In this document: piece by piece, positions 1 through 9,178 of the stretch | Numbering within the stretch: position 1 is the first letter of the stretch | How the letters are laid out: every line of letters starts with the position of its first letter | Assembly (NCBI GenBank): GCA_021776805.1 | Contig: JAJFFD010000092.1 | Coordinates: 149,858 to 213,857, forward strand | DNA length: 64,000 nt | Direction of reading: 5' to 3' | Origin: Planctomycetota bacterium | GTDB lineage: Bacteria; Planctomycetota; UBA1135; UBA2386 | Program-made: the position numbers and the translations under genes | The notes under the pieces: model-generated | The model's input: the letters and a program-made list of their open reading frames with translations, nothing else | What the model was told of the DNA's origin: nothing | Databases searched by the model: none

Positions 1-112
1 GGATTCTCCCGGATCCGAATTTTCCCGCCATCGCAGCAAAGATCTGCTCAGCTTTTATCGCGGTAAAGATGAACCGTTCGGGTCCAGAGCTTCGCTCCCA
101 GCTTCGCAACAT
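1..112 (-). CDS. partial hypothetical ORF of mobile element (MLRSWERSSGPERFIFTAIKAEQIFAAMAGKFGSGRI...), runs off left edge
   Basis: Open frame on minus strand from ATG at 112 to window edge; same orientation as Rep genes; too short to judge. Confidence 0.25.
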   Translation of the reverse strand, partial: MLRSWERSSGPERFIFTAIKAEQIFAAMAGKFGSGRI

Positions 113-240
113 TTTTCTTAGGCGACCCACGAGTGTCCTGAAAATCCTGTTGTGGACATGGCACTCCTTACAAACGCCAGAAACTCATGGCGGAGCTACA
201 CTAGCAAGATCTTGCCTTGGTAGAACAAGCCGGCGAGGGA

Positions 241-624
241 TCACGCCCAGGCACGGCTAGCCTCGTGAGGATCTTCTTGTTCCCGACCTGCGAACTGGGC
301 AGAGAAACTTGAGTACCAGTTCTCGCAGTACAGCCACAGGAAGTCGCAGAACTCCTCGCTTGAATCAAAAGCGGGGAGTAATCCTCGGCTCATCCGATCG
401 AACAAAGCCCAGGACAGTGGAGCAAAAAGATGGTCACCAGCAAACTTGTCTCCCAAGTCAGTAGATTGGAACTGCAAGAAACAACTCAGTAGCCCAAGAG
501 CAGTTTCCCAGGACTCTTGAAGGGAAGAGGCGTCGCCAAGGAGATTGAAGACTTGGTACTCGAGGAAAGCCTTCTGTGGATCCCACTTGAGGTCCTGACA
601 AGAATCAATCTCAAGCGCGTTCAC
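241..624 (-). CDS. hypothetical protein, partner gene of Rep
   Basis: 127-aa ORF overlapping the end of the Rep ORF by 14 nt, same strand; no recognised domain. Confidence 0.55.
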   Translation of the reverse strand: MNALEIDSCQDLKWDPQKAFLEYQVFNLLGDASSLQESWETALGLLSCFLQFQSTDLGDKFAGDHLFAPLSWALFDRMSRGLLPAFDSSEEFCDFLWLYCENWYSSFSAQFAGREQEDPHEASRAWA

Positions 625-1717
625 TCTTGGCGGGGGAGGTGCCGGAGGACCTTGAAGCTTGGGACTTGTCGAAGGGGAGAATATCCTCTTTCTGCATATT
701 GATACCCTTACGAGCAGAGAGGTCTCGGTAGACCCGAGCTGCCTCCAAGTCTTCAGCGGTGAGCCTTGGCATCCCTATCCGGAGGAGATCATCTGGATCA
801 ACACCCGCAGTTACCAACCGCGAGAACTGCCGAGCAATTCGAAAGTCATTCTCAATGGTCTTGTGCGTCACCTGCTTTCTCCTTGGTCGAATTGTTGCTC
901 TCTTTGCACTTCCAACGATTCTTCCAAACCAGCGCATCCTCTTTCTCCTCTCAGGATGTTTCGCCGAATACGAGTTTGGATTCCGAACATCAAAGAAGTC
1001 GGCAATCAACGATGCCCACAACACTCCGAGATCCACTCCTTCCTTGATCAACTCGGGATAGATTGCTTCTGCCCATTCATCTCGAAGTCGAAGTTCCCAT
1101 CGAATGGCATCTACAACCCCATTGCTCTGTACAGACTTGTCGTAGATAGCGAGGACTCGATCTGACTTGGGATCTCCTGCATAAAAAGTCTCACCAAGTA
1201 GGCCATCAGGTCCATTCGAAGAGTAGAACTGAGCTTTCTTGGCTTTGGTGTGAACTCCATCCTTCCATCCAGACTTGACCTTCCCATCCCCAACAACTTT
1301 CTCTTGCACAGTCTTCTTTCGAATCTGCCGAGGAGTGAAGAATCGATCATGATCATCAAAAGCCAAATCAATCCGCCTCAATCGGATCCCAGATGACAGT
1401 TCGGATAGCTCGTTCAAGAGACGAAGTAGTTCGGCAGTACCAACTGCTGAACAAGCCCGACCTTGAAGAGTCAATCGTGTTGACCAAGTAGAAGACCTCC
1501 ACGTCAGAGTTGAGCTGGAGGGACCTTTGGCGATTTGGTAGCTCTTGGACTTCTTGGAGAAATGCCAGTTCTTCACTCCCCAGTCTTCTCCAAGATGATT
1601 CTGAAGAAGGTCGATTACTGACTCGGGAAGGTGTCCAAAACTGAGGTCCAAGTAATCGATACAGACTTGGCTCTTACGTCCTGCCTGAGTTGGGGTTGTA
1701 CCTCTCGACGTCATCAT
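611..1717 (-). CDS. replication initiation factor (Rep_trans-like, rolling-circle type) of phage/plasmid/integrative element
   Basis: Motifs 'LRRIDLAFDD', 'ETFYAGDPKSDRVLAIYDKSVQS', 'IRWELRLRDEWA' typical of Rep_trans/phage replication initiators. Confidence 0.8.
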   Translation of the reverse strand: MMTSRGTTPTQAGRKSQVCIDYLDLSFGHLPESVIDLLQNHLGEDWGVKNWHFSKKSKSYQIAKGPSSSTLTWRSSTWSTRLTLQGRACSAVGTAELLRLLNELSELSSGIRLRRIDLAFDDHDRFFTPRQIRKKTVQEKVVGDGKVKSGWKDGVHTKAKKAQFYSSNGPDGLLGETFYAGDPKSDRVLAIYDKSVQSNGVVDAIRWELRLRDEWAEAIYPELIKEGVDLGVLWASLIADFFDVRNPNSYSAKHPERRKRMRWFGRIVGSAKRATIRPRRKQVTHKTIENDFRIARQFSRLVTAGVDPDDLLRIGMPRLTAEDLEAARVYRDLSARKGINMQKEDILPFDKSQASRSSGTSPAKSERA

Positions 1718-1910
1718 CGCCGTGAGGTGCTGCTCCCCGTGTCACAGAGGGCCGAGCCATTCAGGACCCTCATGGTGGGGGGGTAGTGATTGGGGATTCC
1801 GATTCCGACTCTGCTCACCCCAGTGCTCACCAAGGGTGATGGTGGTTTCAGGTCCGTGTGCAGACCCAGTTGTCTGCCGAACTTGCGACAGCAGTCCAGA
1901 GAGTCTCTTT

Positions 1911-1936
1911 GGGTTCGATTCCCGCCGCCTCCACCA
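1911..1936 (+). repeat. tmRNA/tRNA 3'-end fragment (T-loop, acceptor 3' strand and CCA), putative att site
   Basis: GGGTTCGATTCCCGCCGCCTCCACCA; T-loop TTCGATT, acceptor strand CGCCTCC with T at position 70, A73 and encoded CCA; no matching 5' acceptor strand (GGGGGCG/GGAGGCG) seen within tRNA distance. Confidence 0.6.
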
Positions 1937-2103
1937 TTCCTCCTCCTCTCCAGCTCCCCGCTACCTGCGGGTACAAGCTGGGGACAGCTGCTGCCGTACC
2001 CCCGTATTACGCATTCGCATAGCAGTACCGATGCCAGCCATCAGTTCTTGATGGGCTTGAAGATCCCTTGTTACGGCAAATTTAGGGAATTAGCATTAAC
2101 CCT

Positions 2104-4230
2104 ATGCCCGCCCTCGCCCGCCTCAGCCTTAGCGCCCTCTGTCTATTTGCGTTCTCCTGTGCGGACTCGGGCGGGGCTGCCTCGACCAAGCTTCCGCCGG
2201 CTCCTAGCGGACTTCCCAGCGGCATTCCGGACGGCGCCTTCCTGGAACTCGACAAGGGAGTTCGGCCAGTCCATGTGGGCGAGATTCTACGCTTCGATCT
2301 GCCAGCTGCGCTCCCCTACGACAGCGAGTCGCCACTGCTCACGCCCTCGACGAGCATCCCGGTTGTTTGGTTGGCGGCCAGTGGCGGAGATGCAGTTCTC
2401 TTCTCGCAGGCAGAGCTTCCGGAGGCAAAGACCCTGCTGAGTCTGGTGCCACATCTGGACAGCGGCGCCTACACAGCGGTTTTCGATCTCGGGCTGATCC
2501 GGGCGCGGATCCTCGTCGAAATACAGGACGAGACGGTCTTCTCGAATCCCCAGACAGAGATTTCTACGGCGACGGATCAGCTCGAGCAAAGACTCGCTGA
2601 TCTCAATCAATCGATTGCTGTCCTCACTGATGGGGGTCTAGCTGCCGCCATGACGGTCTTGCATGGGAATGCGGAACAGGACCTGCAGGACTTCAAAGCC
2701 GCACTGGCCGCAGCTTCTTTCGGGGATCTACAGGGGGTAGCGGAGTGGTTGCACGCAAATCGTGATCTGATCGCAGGCCTTGAGTCTGGGGATGCAGGTG
2801 GGCAACTCAGCCCTCAGGAAGCCCAGGGATACCATGATTGGGAAGCGAACTTGGATCTTGCTCAAGAGCTGGGCAGTCAAGCATTGGCGAGAATCGATTC
2901 CGGATTGTTGAGTCTGTGGGTGGCAACGGAGAGTCCATTGCCTCTCCTCACTCCCGTCTTGGAGCTGTTGGAGATCCCTGCATTGATCCGGTCGGTTGCT
3001 CGGCTCGAGATCGGCGAGGGAGCCCTGCTGGTCAACAGTTCACTGGGGATCCCGGTCTTCCCCAAGAGTCTCGAGCTGAAACTGGCGGAAGTCTCCGCCT
3101 TTCACCTCAGCAACATCCCAGAGGGCGAAACCTTGGCCTTCGGGACCGGCTCCGTCACCCCGGTCACTCTGGAGGGCATCTCAACTTCCGTATCATCCGC
3201 GAGCCGTGGCATGCGACATCCTCGGGTCCGCCTCTTGCTCGAGGACATCGATGATGCCATCGAGTGTCTTGGTGGTGAAGGCTTGCTCTATGACGGCGGC
3301 GGGGCACTGGACGCGGATATCCTCGACCTATCCGATCAATTGCTTGCGGATCTTGCTGCTGAGAGCGAAGTCCCCGTCTTACATAACTTGAACAGTCCTG
3401 GCATCGACTTGAGTTGGTCGAATCCTGAGCTCACGTTCTTTCCCCTGGTTGGAGTCAACGGTGGTAACTCCGTCCTCGCCCTCCTGTTGGCAGGCGACTC
3501 GCAGGTAGACATCCTGGAGTTGTTCGTGAATGCCAATCGGCTTGATCTGGATCCTGAGTTCAGGACCTCATTGCAGGTGAGCGTAGAGGTCAATGCTTTC
3601 AAATACGGTGCTGTCTCCGCAGCCTTGGACGCCGAGAGCAACCAGTTCGATGTCACAATCGAGGGGACCGGGCTGATGACACAGTACGCGGTGGCCACCT
3701 TTCCTCATGGGGTAACGCCGGATCCCGCGACGGTGACCTTTAGCAATTTGCCGGTCAGCGCCCCTTCACCCCTGAAGCTCGTCCTGCCGTACAGCGCCGA
3801 TCCGGCACACTACGTCGGTGGTCGGTGGAAGATCTATGCCTGGTTGCGAGCGGTAGACGGCAGTATCGGTCCGGAGGCCCCGGAGTTTGCGTCGGTGAGG
3901 TATCACCAGCGACACGCTTTCAACTTGCCGCCAACAACCTCGGCTGGTGGCGCAGGCTTCAGTTTTGGGCCATTCCAAACCAATGGTCTCCACTTGGTCC
4001 TGGAGACTCGCGAGATTCCTGCGAGCAATTCGGTGGAGCTATCAGCCGGCTGGCCGCCGCTCTTGCCGCCGCCATTTGCAGCGATCTACACCCTGCGCAG
4101 CTGGGACTCGCAGGGAACCATGCTCAACATTTGGTCCAACGGCTTCAACATCAATAGCCGGATCATCCCCCGTGCCGAGTTTGATCAGATCGATTCGATT
4201 ACGATTCACTACGACAATGGGGTGAGGTAG
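2104..4230 (+). CDS. secreted lipoprotein of unknown function
   Basis: 708-aa ORF, N-terminus MPALARLSLSALCLFAFSCADSGG with lipobox-like Cys. Confidence 0.75.
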   Translation: MPALARLSLSALCLFAFSCADSGGAASTKLPPAPSGLPSGIPDGAFLELDKGVRPVHVGEILRFDLPAALPYDSESPLLTPSTSIPVVWLAASGGDAVLFSQAELPEAKTLLSLVPHLDSGAYTAVFDLGLIRARILVEIQDETVFSNPQTEISTATDQLEQRLADLNQSIAVLTDGGLAAAMTVLHGNAEQDLQDFKAALAAASFGDLQGVAEWLHANRDLIAGLESGDAGGQLSPQEAQGYHDWEANLDLAQELGSQALARIDSGLLSLWVATESPLPLLTPVLELLEIPALIRSVARLEIGEGALLVNSSLGIPVFPKSLELKLAEVSAFHLSNIPEGETLAFGTGSVTPVTLEGISTSVSSASRGMRHPRVRLLLEDIDDAIECLGGEGLLYDGGGALDADILDLSDQLLADLAAESEVPVLHNLNSPGIDLSWSNPELTFFPLVGVNGGNSVLALLLAGDSQVDILELFVNANRLDLDPEFRTSLQVSVEVNAFKYGAVSAALDAESNQFDVTIEGTGLMTQYAVATFPHGVTPDPATVTFSNLPVSAPSPLKLVLPYSADPAHYVGGRWKIYAWLRAVDGSIGPEAPEFASVRYHQRHAFNLPPTTSAGGAGFSFGPFQTNGLHLVLETREIPASNSVELSAGWPPLLPPPFAAIYTLRSWDSQGTMLNIWSNGFNINSRIIPRAEFDQIDSITIHYDNGVR

Positions 4231-4506
4231 GCGGCAAGGCTGCAGACCTTAGTAGAGGGGGTGTGGGGATACTCGGACTCGGCGCCGCTAGGATGCCTGT
4301 ATTGCAGACGAAGCGAGGCCCGAAGCAAAGGTGCCGAAGTCCGGAAGCAATCATCCAGTCAGGACTTGCCCTTCCTTCCGCCGAACCTTGGTTCTGGTCT
4401 TCTGTCTCCTGGCGGCCTCTGTCCCGCTGATTCTTCCTGGGAGTGCTGGGTAAGTTCTTCAATCGGGCAAGCAACAACCAGTTGCATTGGTCGCGAATGC
4501 CCTGCC

Positions 4507-5598
4507 CTAGGGTGAGACCTGCGCGTCTGGAATTGCTGTGGTCTTCATCACCTTGGTAACGAATGGCGAAGTCATTGAGCGGACCAAGGCACCATAGTCG
4601 AGTTGGAAGCTGAGTTCGGCGCCGACAGGCAGCGAGTGGCTAGCGCTGTGCACGAGCAAGTGGTCGCTGCTCGAGGCGAGGATTTCAATTCCCGGGGGCG
4701 GCTGAAGACCACTGGGATCAATGTCCTGTCGGCCGATGGCGAGGATTGTCTGGCAGATTTCGCCGCGATCCGATGCTTCCGGTATTTCGCCGAATGCGTT
4801 TTGTGAGATCTCTCCCCATGGCAGAGATGGCTTGGTCTTCGACTCGATTACTTCGGCGATGAGGGTGATGGCATCGCTGTGCAAGCCATCGATCACTCGG
4901 CGATGGAGGGTTTCTCGACCGAGCAAGATCGATTCTCCCAAACGGAGATTGTTGATTCGTCCAGAGTCCGCGCCGCTGAGAGCCCACTGGAGGTTGGCAG
5001 AGTTGCCTCCAGAGACGAGAGCGAGCTTGGTGCCAATGCTTGTTGCGATGGAATCGGCCAGTCGCGAGAGTTCAGCCATGTTCTCTGCGTCGGGAGACAC
5101 CCCGCTACGGCAGGCTAGATTGCTGCCGATACCCAAGAGTTCGACTCTTGGCAAACGCAGGGTTTCGTGCACGGTCTTCTCCAGGTCGCGGGGCAAGATC
5201 CCTTCTCGAAGGTCCCCGAGCTCTACCATGAGGACGATGCCGTGGTTTCGTTTGGCTGTCTGTGCAGCGCTGGATAGCTTGTTGATGATTTCGAGTTCCG
5301 TGTTGAAGCTCACATCTGCATGCCTGACCACCCGGTCCACCTGGCTGAGCATGGGAGAGCGGATGAGGGTCATGGACGCCTCGATCCCCGCTTGACGCAT
5401 CGCTTCTATGTTCTCGATGCGGGAATCGCCGAGCCCACTCACACCAGCGCGAATTAACAGGGCCGCGATCTCTGGAGACCCGAGGCAGGCCTTTGTGACG
5501 CCGGTAACCGTGATCCCGCGGTTGCCTAGCCGTGCGACCAATATGCGGGCGTTATGGAGGATCTTGTCGAGATCGATCTCCAGCCGGGGTGCGTTCAT
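4507..5598 (-). CDS. alanine/ornithine racemase-family PLP-dependent enzyme
   Basis: MNAPRLEIDLDKILHNARILVARLGNRGITVTGVTKACLG (PLP Lys in VTKA), C-terminal alanine racemase-like features; fold-III racemase pattern. Confidence 0.8.
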   Translation of the reverse strand: MNAPRLEIDLDKILHNARILVARLGNRGITVTGVTKACLGSPEIAALLIRAGVSGLGDSRIENIEAMRQAGIEASMTLIRSPMLSQVDRVVRHADVSFNTELEIINKLSSAAQTAKRNHGIVLMVELGDLREGILPRDLEKTVHETLRLPRVELLGIGSNLACRSGVSPDAENMAELSRLADSIATSIGTKLALVSGGNSANLQWALSGADSGRINNLRLGESILLGRETLHRRVIDGLHSDAITLIAEVIESKTKPSLPWGEISQNAFGEIPEASDRGEICQTILAIGRQDIDPSGLQPPPGIEILASSSDHLLVHSASHSLPVGAELSFQLDYGALVRSMTSPFVTKVMKTTAIPDAQVSP

Positions 5599-6734
5599 CG
5601 CGCGCCTGCGGCAAACTTCTTCTCGAGACTGGGGAAGGCCAGGCGGATCATTTCCAGCAGGCGCTCTGGAGACTTGGTCAAGGCATCGGTGGCGGGAATG
5701 CCGAGTTCGAGCTCATAGAGCGTGATGGCCGAGTCTACCTCGGCCTCGGTCATGTGCTCGTGGTTGATCGTGAGACCGATGACTTTCGTATTCGCGAAAG
5801 TTTCGATGAGGTGAATCTCCTTGGCGGGCATCGGCATCGGCATCTGCGCGAAGTCGCAGCGATGGGGTCGACCTGGGGCGTGCTGTAGCACGACCCCATC
5901 AGGACAGCTGCCTCGGAGGATGAAGGAGGAGGTTGAGAATGCGGGATGACTCAGGGAGCCTTGCCCTTCGATGAGAATCACGTCGGGGTTCTCGTTCTCA
6001 AAGGCTTCAATGATCTTGGCTTCCAGCTCACCGGCGCAGAATTGCGAGGGGATGGCATCGAGGGCAACACCATACCGAGCTCCTTGGATCAATCCTGTTT
6101 GCCCGGTCCCAACCATGACCGTCTTGACGCCGCGGTCGTTGAGCGCGCGGTTGAGAATAGTGGCGGTGGTGCGCTTGCCGATGGCGCAGTCGGTACCGAG
6201 CACGGCGACTCGCGGGCAGGTGACCGCGGCGATTCGGCCGCTGAACATTTGCAGATCTTTTTTGGGTCTTGGCTTTCGGATGTCGAGGATCTTTACCTGC
6301 CGCGCTGCACTTGCCGCCGCGAAGACCGGGTCATCGTTCAGAAACTCGTGGAGACCGTTCACGATGTTCATCCCGCAATTGATGGCTTCGAGCACTAGAC
6401 CGCGCTCACCGTCGGATAGCATCCCACTAGCAGGCGCCATTCCGAAGATGAAGTAGTCGGGCACATGTCCGACTTGTGCCAGGGCCTGCGCGAGGTCGCG
6501 ACAGATAGGGATACCCTTCGACGCTTCGCCAAGGGCGATACCGGCATCGATACCACTCTGCTCGCTGTCTATGACAGCGAGGATCTCATACAGCTCCGAG
6601 TGACGGACGAGGCCATTGGCAGTCTTACCGTCGATTGCGCCGAAGTTCGCTTCGCAGTAGACGATTGCGGTCTTCTTGTCGGAAAGATGATCGCCAGCAT
6701 CGCTCTGCGAGGCGGCAGACGGGAATTCGGACAT
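5595..6734 (-). CDS. DUF1611 (DgcN-like) P-loop protein
   Basis: 'RVAVLGTDCAIGKRTTATILNRALNDRG' P-loop, 'VILIEGQGSLSHPAFSTSSFILRGSCPDGVVLQHAPGRPHRCDF' characteristic of DUF1611; start moved from 6803 to internal Met at 6734. Confidence 0.8.
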   Translation of the reverse strand: MSEFPSAASQSDAGDHLSDKKTAIVYCEANFGAIDGKTANGLVRHSELYEILAVIDSEQSGIDAGIALGEASKGIPICRDLAQALAQVGHVPDYFIFGMAPASGMLSDGERGLVLEAINCGMNIVNGLHEFLNDDPVFAAASAARQVKILDIRKPRPKKDLQMFSGRIAAVTCPRVAVLGTDCAIGKRTTATILNRALNDRGVKTVMVGTGQTGLIQGARYGVALDAIPSQFCAGELEAKIIEAFENENPDVILIEGQGSLSHPAFSTSSFILRGSCPDGVVLQHAPGRPHRCDFAQMPMPMPAKEIHLIETFANTKVIGLTINHEHMTEAEVDSAITLYELELGIPATDALTKSPERLLEMIRLAFPSLEKKFAAGAR

Positions 6735-6926
6735 TGTCACTCCTCGAGTCGGGCTCAGAGGAGGCAACCAGAATCGTGCCGGCCGAAGTTGGCCGAATGT
6801 CAACGAGAGGTCCCCGCTAAGTCGGGCTTAGGTGGCCCATGATATCACAGGTCACAAAGCGATTATCGACATTCGAAGATCGGGCGTTGAGCGGCTGCTT
6901 TGCGGCGAGCTCCGCCAGGCTTCCGA

Positions 6927-7883
6927 TCACGCAGGCTGCAGAGCCCGGTAACGATGATGGATCCACAGATACTGTTCGGGGAAGCGACGGATCAAAGTTT
7001 CGAGGCTGAGATTGATCTTCTCGACGGTCTGTTGGATGTCGATTGCGAGATGACCGGTCTTCTCCGGCTGGATGACTTCTTGGATCACCCATTTGAAACG
7101 GAAGCCGTTGCCGACCCGGATGCTGGCAGCGACCATCAGTGGGTACCCTCGGCGGACACCGATAGTGGCTGCGGCGCGCTTGCAACTCGCCATCCGTCCA
7201 AACCAAGGGGCTTGTACGCCGCGATTGCGCTGATGGTGGTCGATGGCCTGAACCAGCACGCCGCCCTCGTCCAGGGCTGTGACGGCGTCGCGGATCCCGC
7301 CGCGTCGATTGTGGACCTGAAGGCCAGCGCGAGCACGGGAGGCGAGTAGCCAATTGTTGAGTAGCGGGTTGCTGGGGACGCGAGCGGTGACGTGAGCATC
7401 ATAGCCGGCGAAGGAAACACCGATGGCACCGCACTCCCATCCTCCGAGGTGTCCACTGACCCCAATCCAAGGGCTGGCTAGACCGGAATCGCGGAGCGCG
7501 CTCATGTCTACCCGATCCTCGAAAGTGCGTTTGTTCAACCGAGTGGTTGCGAAGATGGTGTCGAGGGCGACTTTGTAGAGGTTGGCAGTTCCCTTGCGGG
7601 CGAGTTTTAACAACTTCTTGTCGTCGGTCTCCTGGGGGTACGCAAGGCGCAGGGTGATGAGCGCATATCTTTGGCGCTTCTTGAACAGCCGGACGTGTGT
7701 TTCGCCTAGAAGGCCAGCGACGCGGTAGATGAGACCCTCGGGCAGGCATCCGATGGTGGTGAAAGTGACTCGGCAGATCAGGTACGAAAGCCACTGTATC
7801 TTGGTCGCGATGGGCGGCGTCTCTGTCCAGGCTTGTGCTGCAGTTGCTGAATCGTTCATCGCATACCATGTCCCCGATTCCAT
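6927..7883 (-). CDS. LpxL/HtrB-like lysophospholipid acyltransferase family protein
   Basis: 'SGHLGGWECGAIGVSFAGYD', 'QAIDHHQRNRGVQAPWFGRMASCKRAAATIG', 'EQYLWIHHRYR'. Confidence 0.8.
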   Translation of the reverse strand: MESGTWYAMNDSATAAQAWTETPPIATKIQWLSYLICRVTFTTIGCLPEGLIYRVAGLLGETHVRLFKKRQRYALITLRLAYPQETDDKKLLKLARKGTANLYKVALDTIFATTRLNKRTFEDRVDMSALRDSGLASPWIGVSGHLGGWECGAIGVSFAGYDAHVTARVPSNPLLNNWLLASRARAGLQVHNRRGGIRDAVTALDEGGVLVQAIDHHQRNRGVQAPWFGRMASCKRAAATIGVRRGYPLMVAASIRVGNGFRFKWVIQEVIQPEKTGHLAIDIQQTVEKINLSLETLIRRFPEQYLWIHHRYRALQPA

Positions 7884-8248
7884 TCACGAATGGGGGGGCT
7901 GACCGCTGAAATTGCATCGCTAGTCCCCTCCTCGATGCATGCCCTGTGTGGCCCAGTCCACAGGGGAGTATCTAGATGTATAGCTTTAGTGTGTGAGGGG
8001 TCTCACATCCAGGAATTACACCCGTGCCTGCGGTCACATCTTGATCATGGAGAATCAGGTTTGCGTACGGGAAGTGCTTCCAAGGAGCAGAACGAGACAA
8101 AATAGTCGGCGAAGCAAAACTGGCCAGGCTGCAGTGTTCCGAATTGCTATGGTCTCTGGCCGGAGATAGCGATGAATGAGCTCGGGAACTTGGAAGGAGA
8201 GGCCAACCTCGACTCGGAGCGTGCGAGGCCCATTTCCTGGAAGGTCCC

Positions 8249-9154
8249 ATGTCAGAATCCCCACCAATCGACCCAGCGAATTCACCGGATGGAGGCGTCA
8301 AGGCTCCTCGACGCAAGAATCACCGGCCGCAGCGGGGTTCATTCACGGTCGGGAGTTGTCTGTCGCAGACGCTGACCATTTGGCTGAAGAACTTCTTCCC
8401 CTTCACTCTTCTCAGCGCCTTGATCCTGTCTCCGTACATTGTCTGGACCTTCTACCAGCTCATGAATCCAGAGCCAGTCCCCACGGCAGAAGACATAAGC
8501 ATGGGGATCTGGTTGCAGAACATCGATGGCTTGATCGCCAATTTTCTGGGCTACGTGGTAGGGGCAACTGTGGTTTTCGGTGTGTTTCAACAGCTGCGTG
8601 GCAGACACGCCACGGTAGGTGAGTCGATTCTTCGTGGACTGAAAGTGATGCCAAGGATCATCGGTACGGTGATCATCATCTTTCTGATTCTGGTCTCGAT
8701 CACTGTCTTGATGGTCCTCGTCATGCTCGGGAATCTTGAACTCGGCATAGTCTTCATGCTGGCTTCTGCGATCCTGATGATGGTCGTGTACGCCGGTCTT
8801 GCTCCGGTTGTACCGGTCTGCATCTTTGAAGATCGAGGAGGCCCCTGGGCTCTCAAGCGAAGTTGGTTCCTGACAAGGGGCTACAAGTTCAAGGTCTTTC
8901 TCTTCATGGTCGTGCTCGTCATACTGCAGGCAATGGGGGGCGGGGCGCTCGGGGGACTCGTTGCCGTCCTTTACACAAACGATGCCGCCAACGCCCCCGA
9001 CGACAGCTTTGCCATGGCCCTCACCATCACGGGGCTCTGCGTGCAGGTCCTCTTCACTTCGCTGCAGGCGGTCGCCTCCACGGTCATATACCACGACCTA
9101 CGTCAGCTCAAGGAAGGCATCGATACGGAGGAACTCGCGTCGATATTCGAATGA
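8249..9154 (+). CDS. integral membrane protein of unknown function
   Basis: 301-aa ORF with several hydrophobic segments; resembles DUF/GlpQ-membrane-domain-like proteins. Confidence 0.65.
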   Translation: MSESPPIDPANSPDGGVKAPRRKNHRPQRGSFTVGSCLSQTLTIWLKNFFPFTLLSALILSPYIVWTFYQLMNPEPVPTAEDISMGIWLQNIDGLIANFLGYVVGATVVFGVFQQLRGRHATVGESILRGLKVMPRIIGTVIIIFLILVSITVLMVLVMLGNLELGIVFMLASAILMMVVYAGLAPVVPVCIFEDRGGPWALKRSWFLTRGYKFKVFLFMVVLVILQAMGGGALGGLVAVLYTNDAANAPDDSFAMALTITGLCVQVLFTSLQAVASTVIYHDLRQLKEGIDTEELASIFE

Positions 9155-9178
9155 CATATCGAGCCAAAGTGAACCGCG

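Larger units (their letters stand above)
1..1936. mobile_element. right end of a putative integrative element (Rep gene cluster up to tmRNA/tRNA-like att scar)
   Basis: Rep_trans gene, lower apparent GC than the flank, boundary at isolated tRNA-like 3' end at 1911-1936. Confidence 0.55.

Noticed and set aside
7942-8007. Two hairpins (CCCTGTG..CACAGGG and TGTGAG GGGT CTCACA) in the 7884-8248 intergenic region
   Set aside because: Short stems with no match to a known RNA family and no terminator U-tract; could be chance.
8339-9094. 251-aa minus-strand ORF opposite the 8249-9154 gene
   Set aside because: Antisense to a clear membrane-protein ORF; His/Asp-rich composition typical of a shadow ORF.
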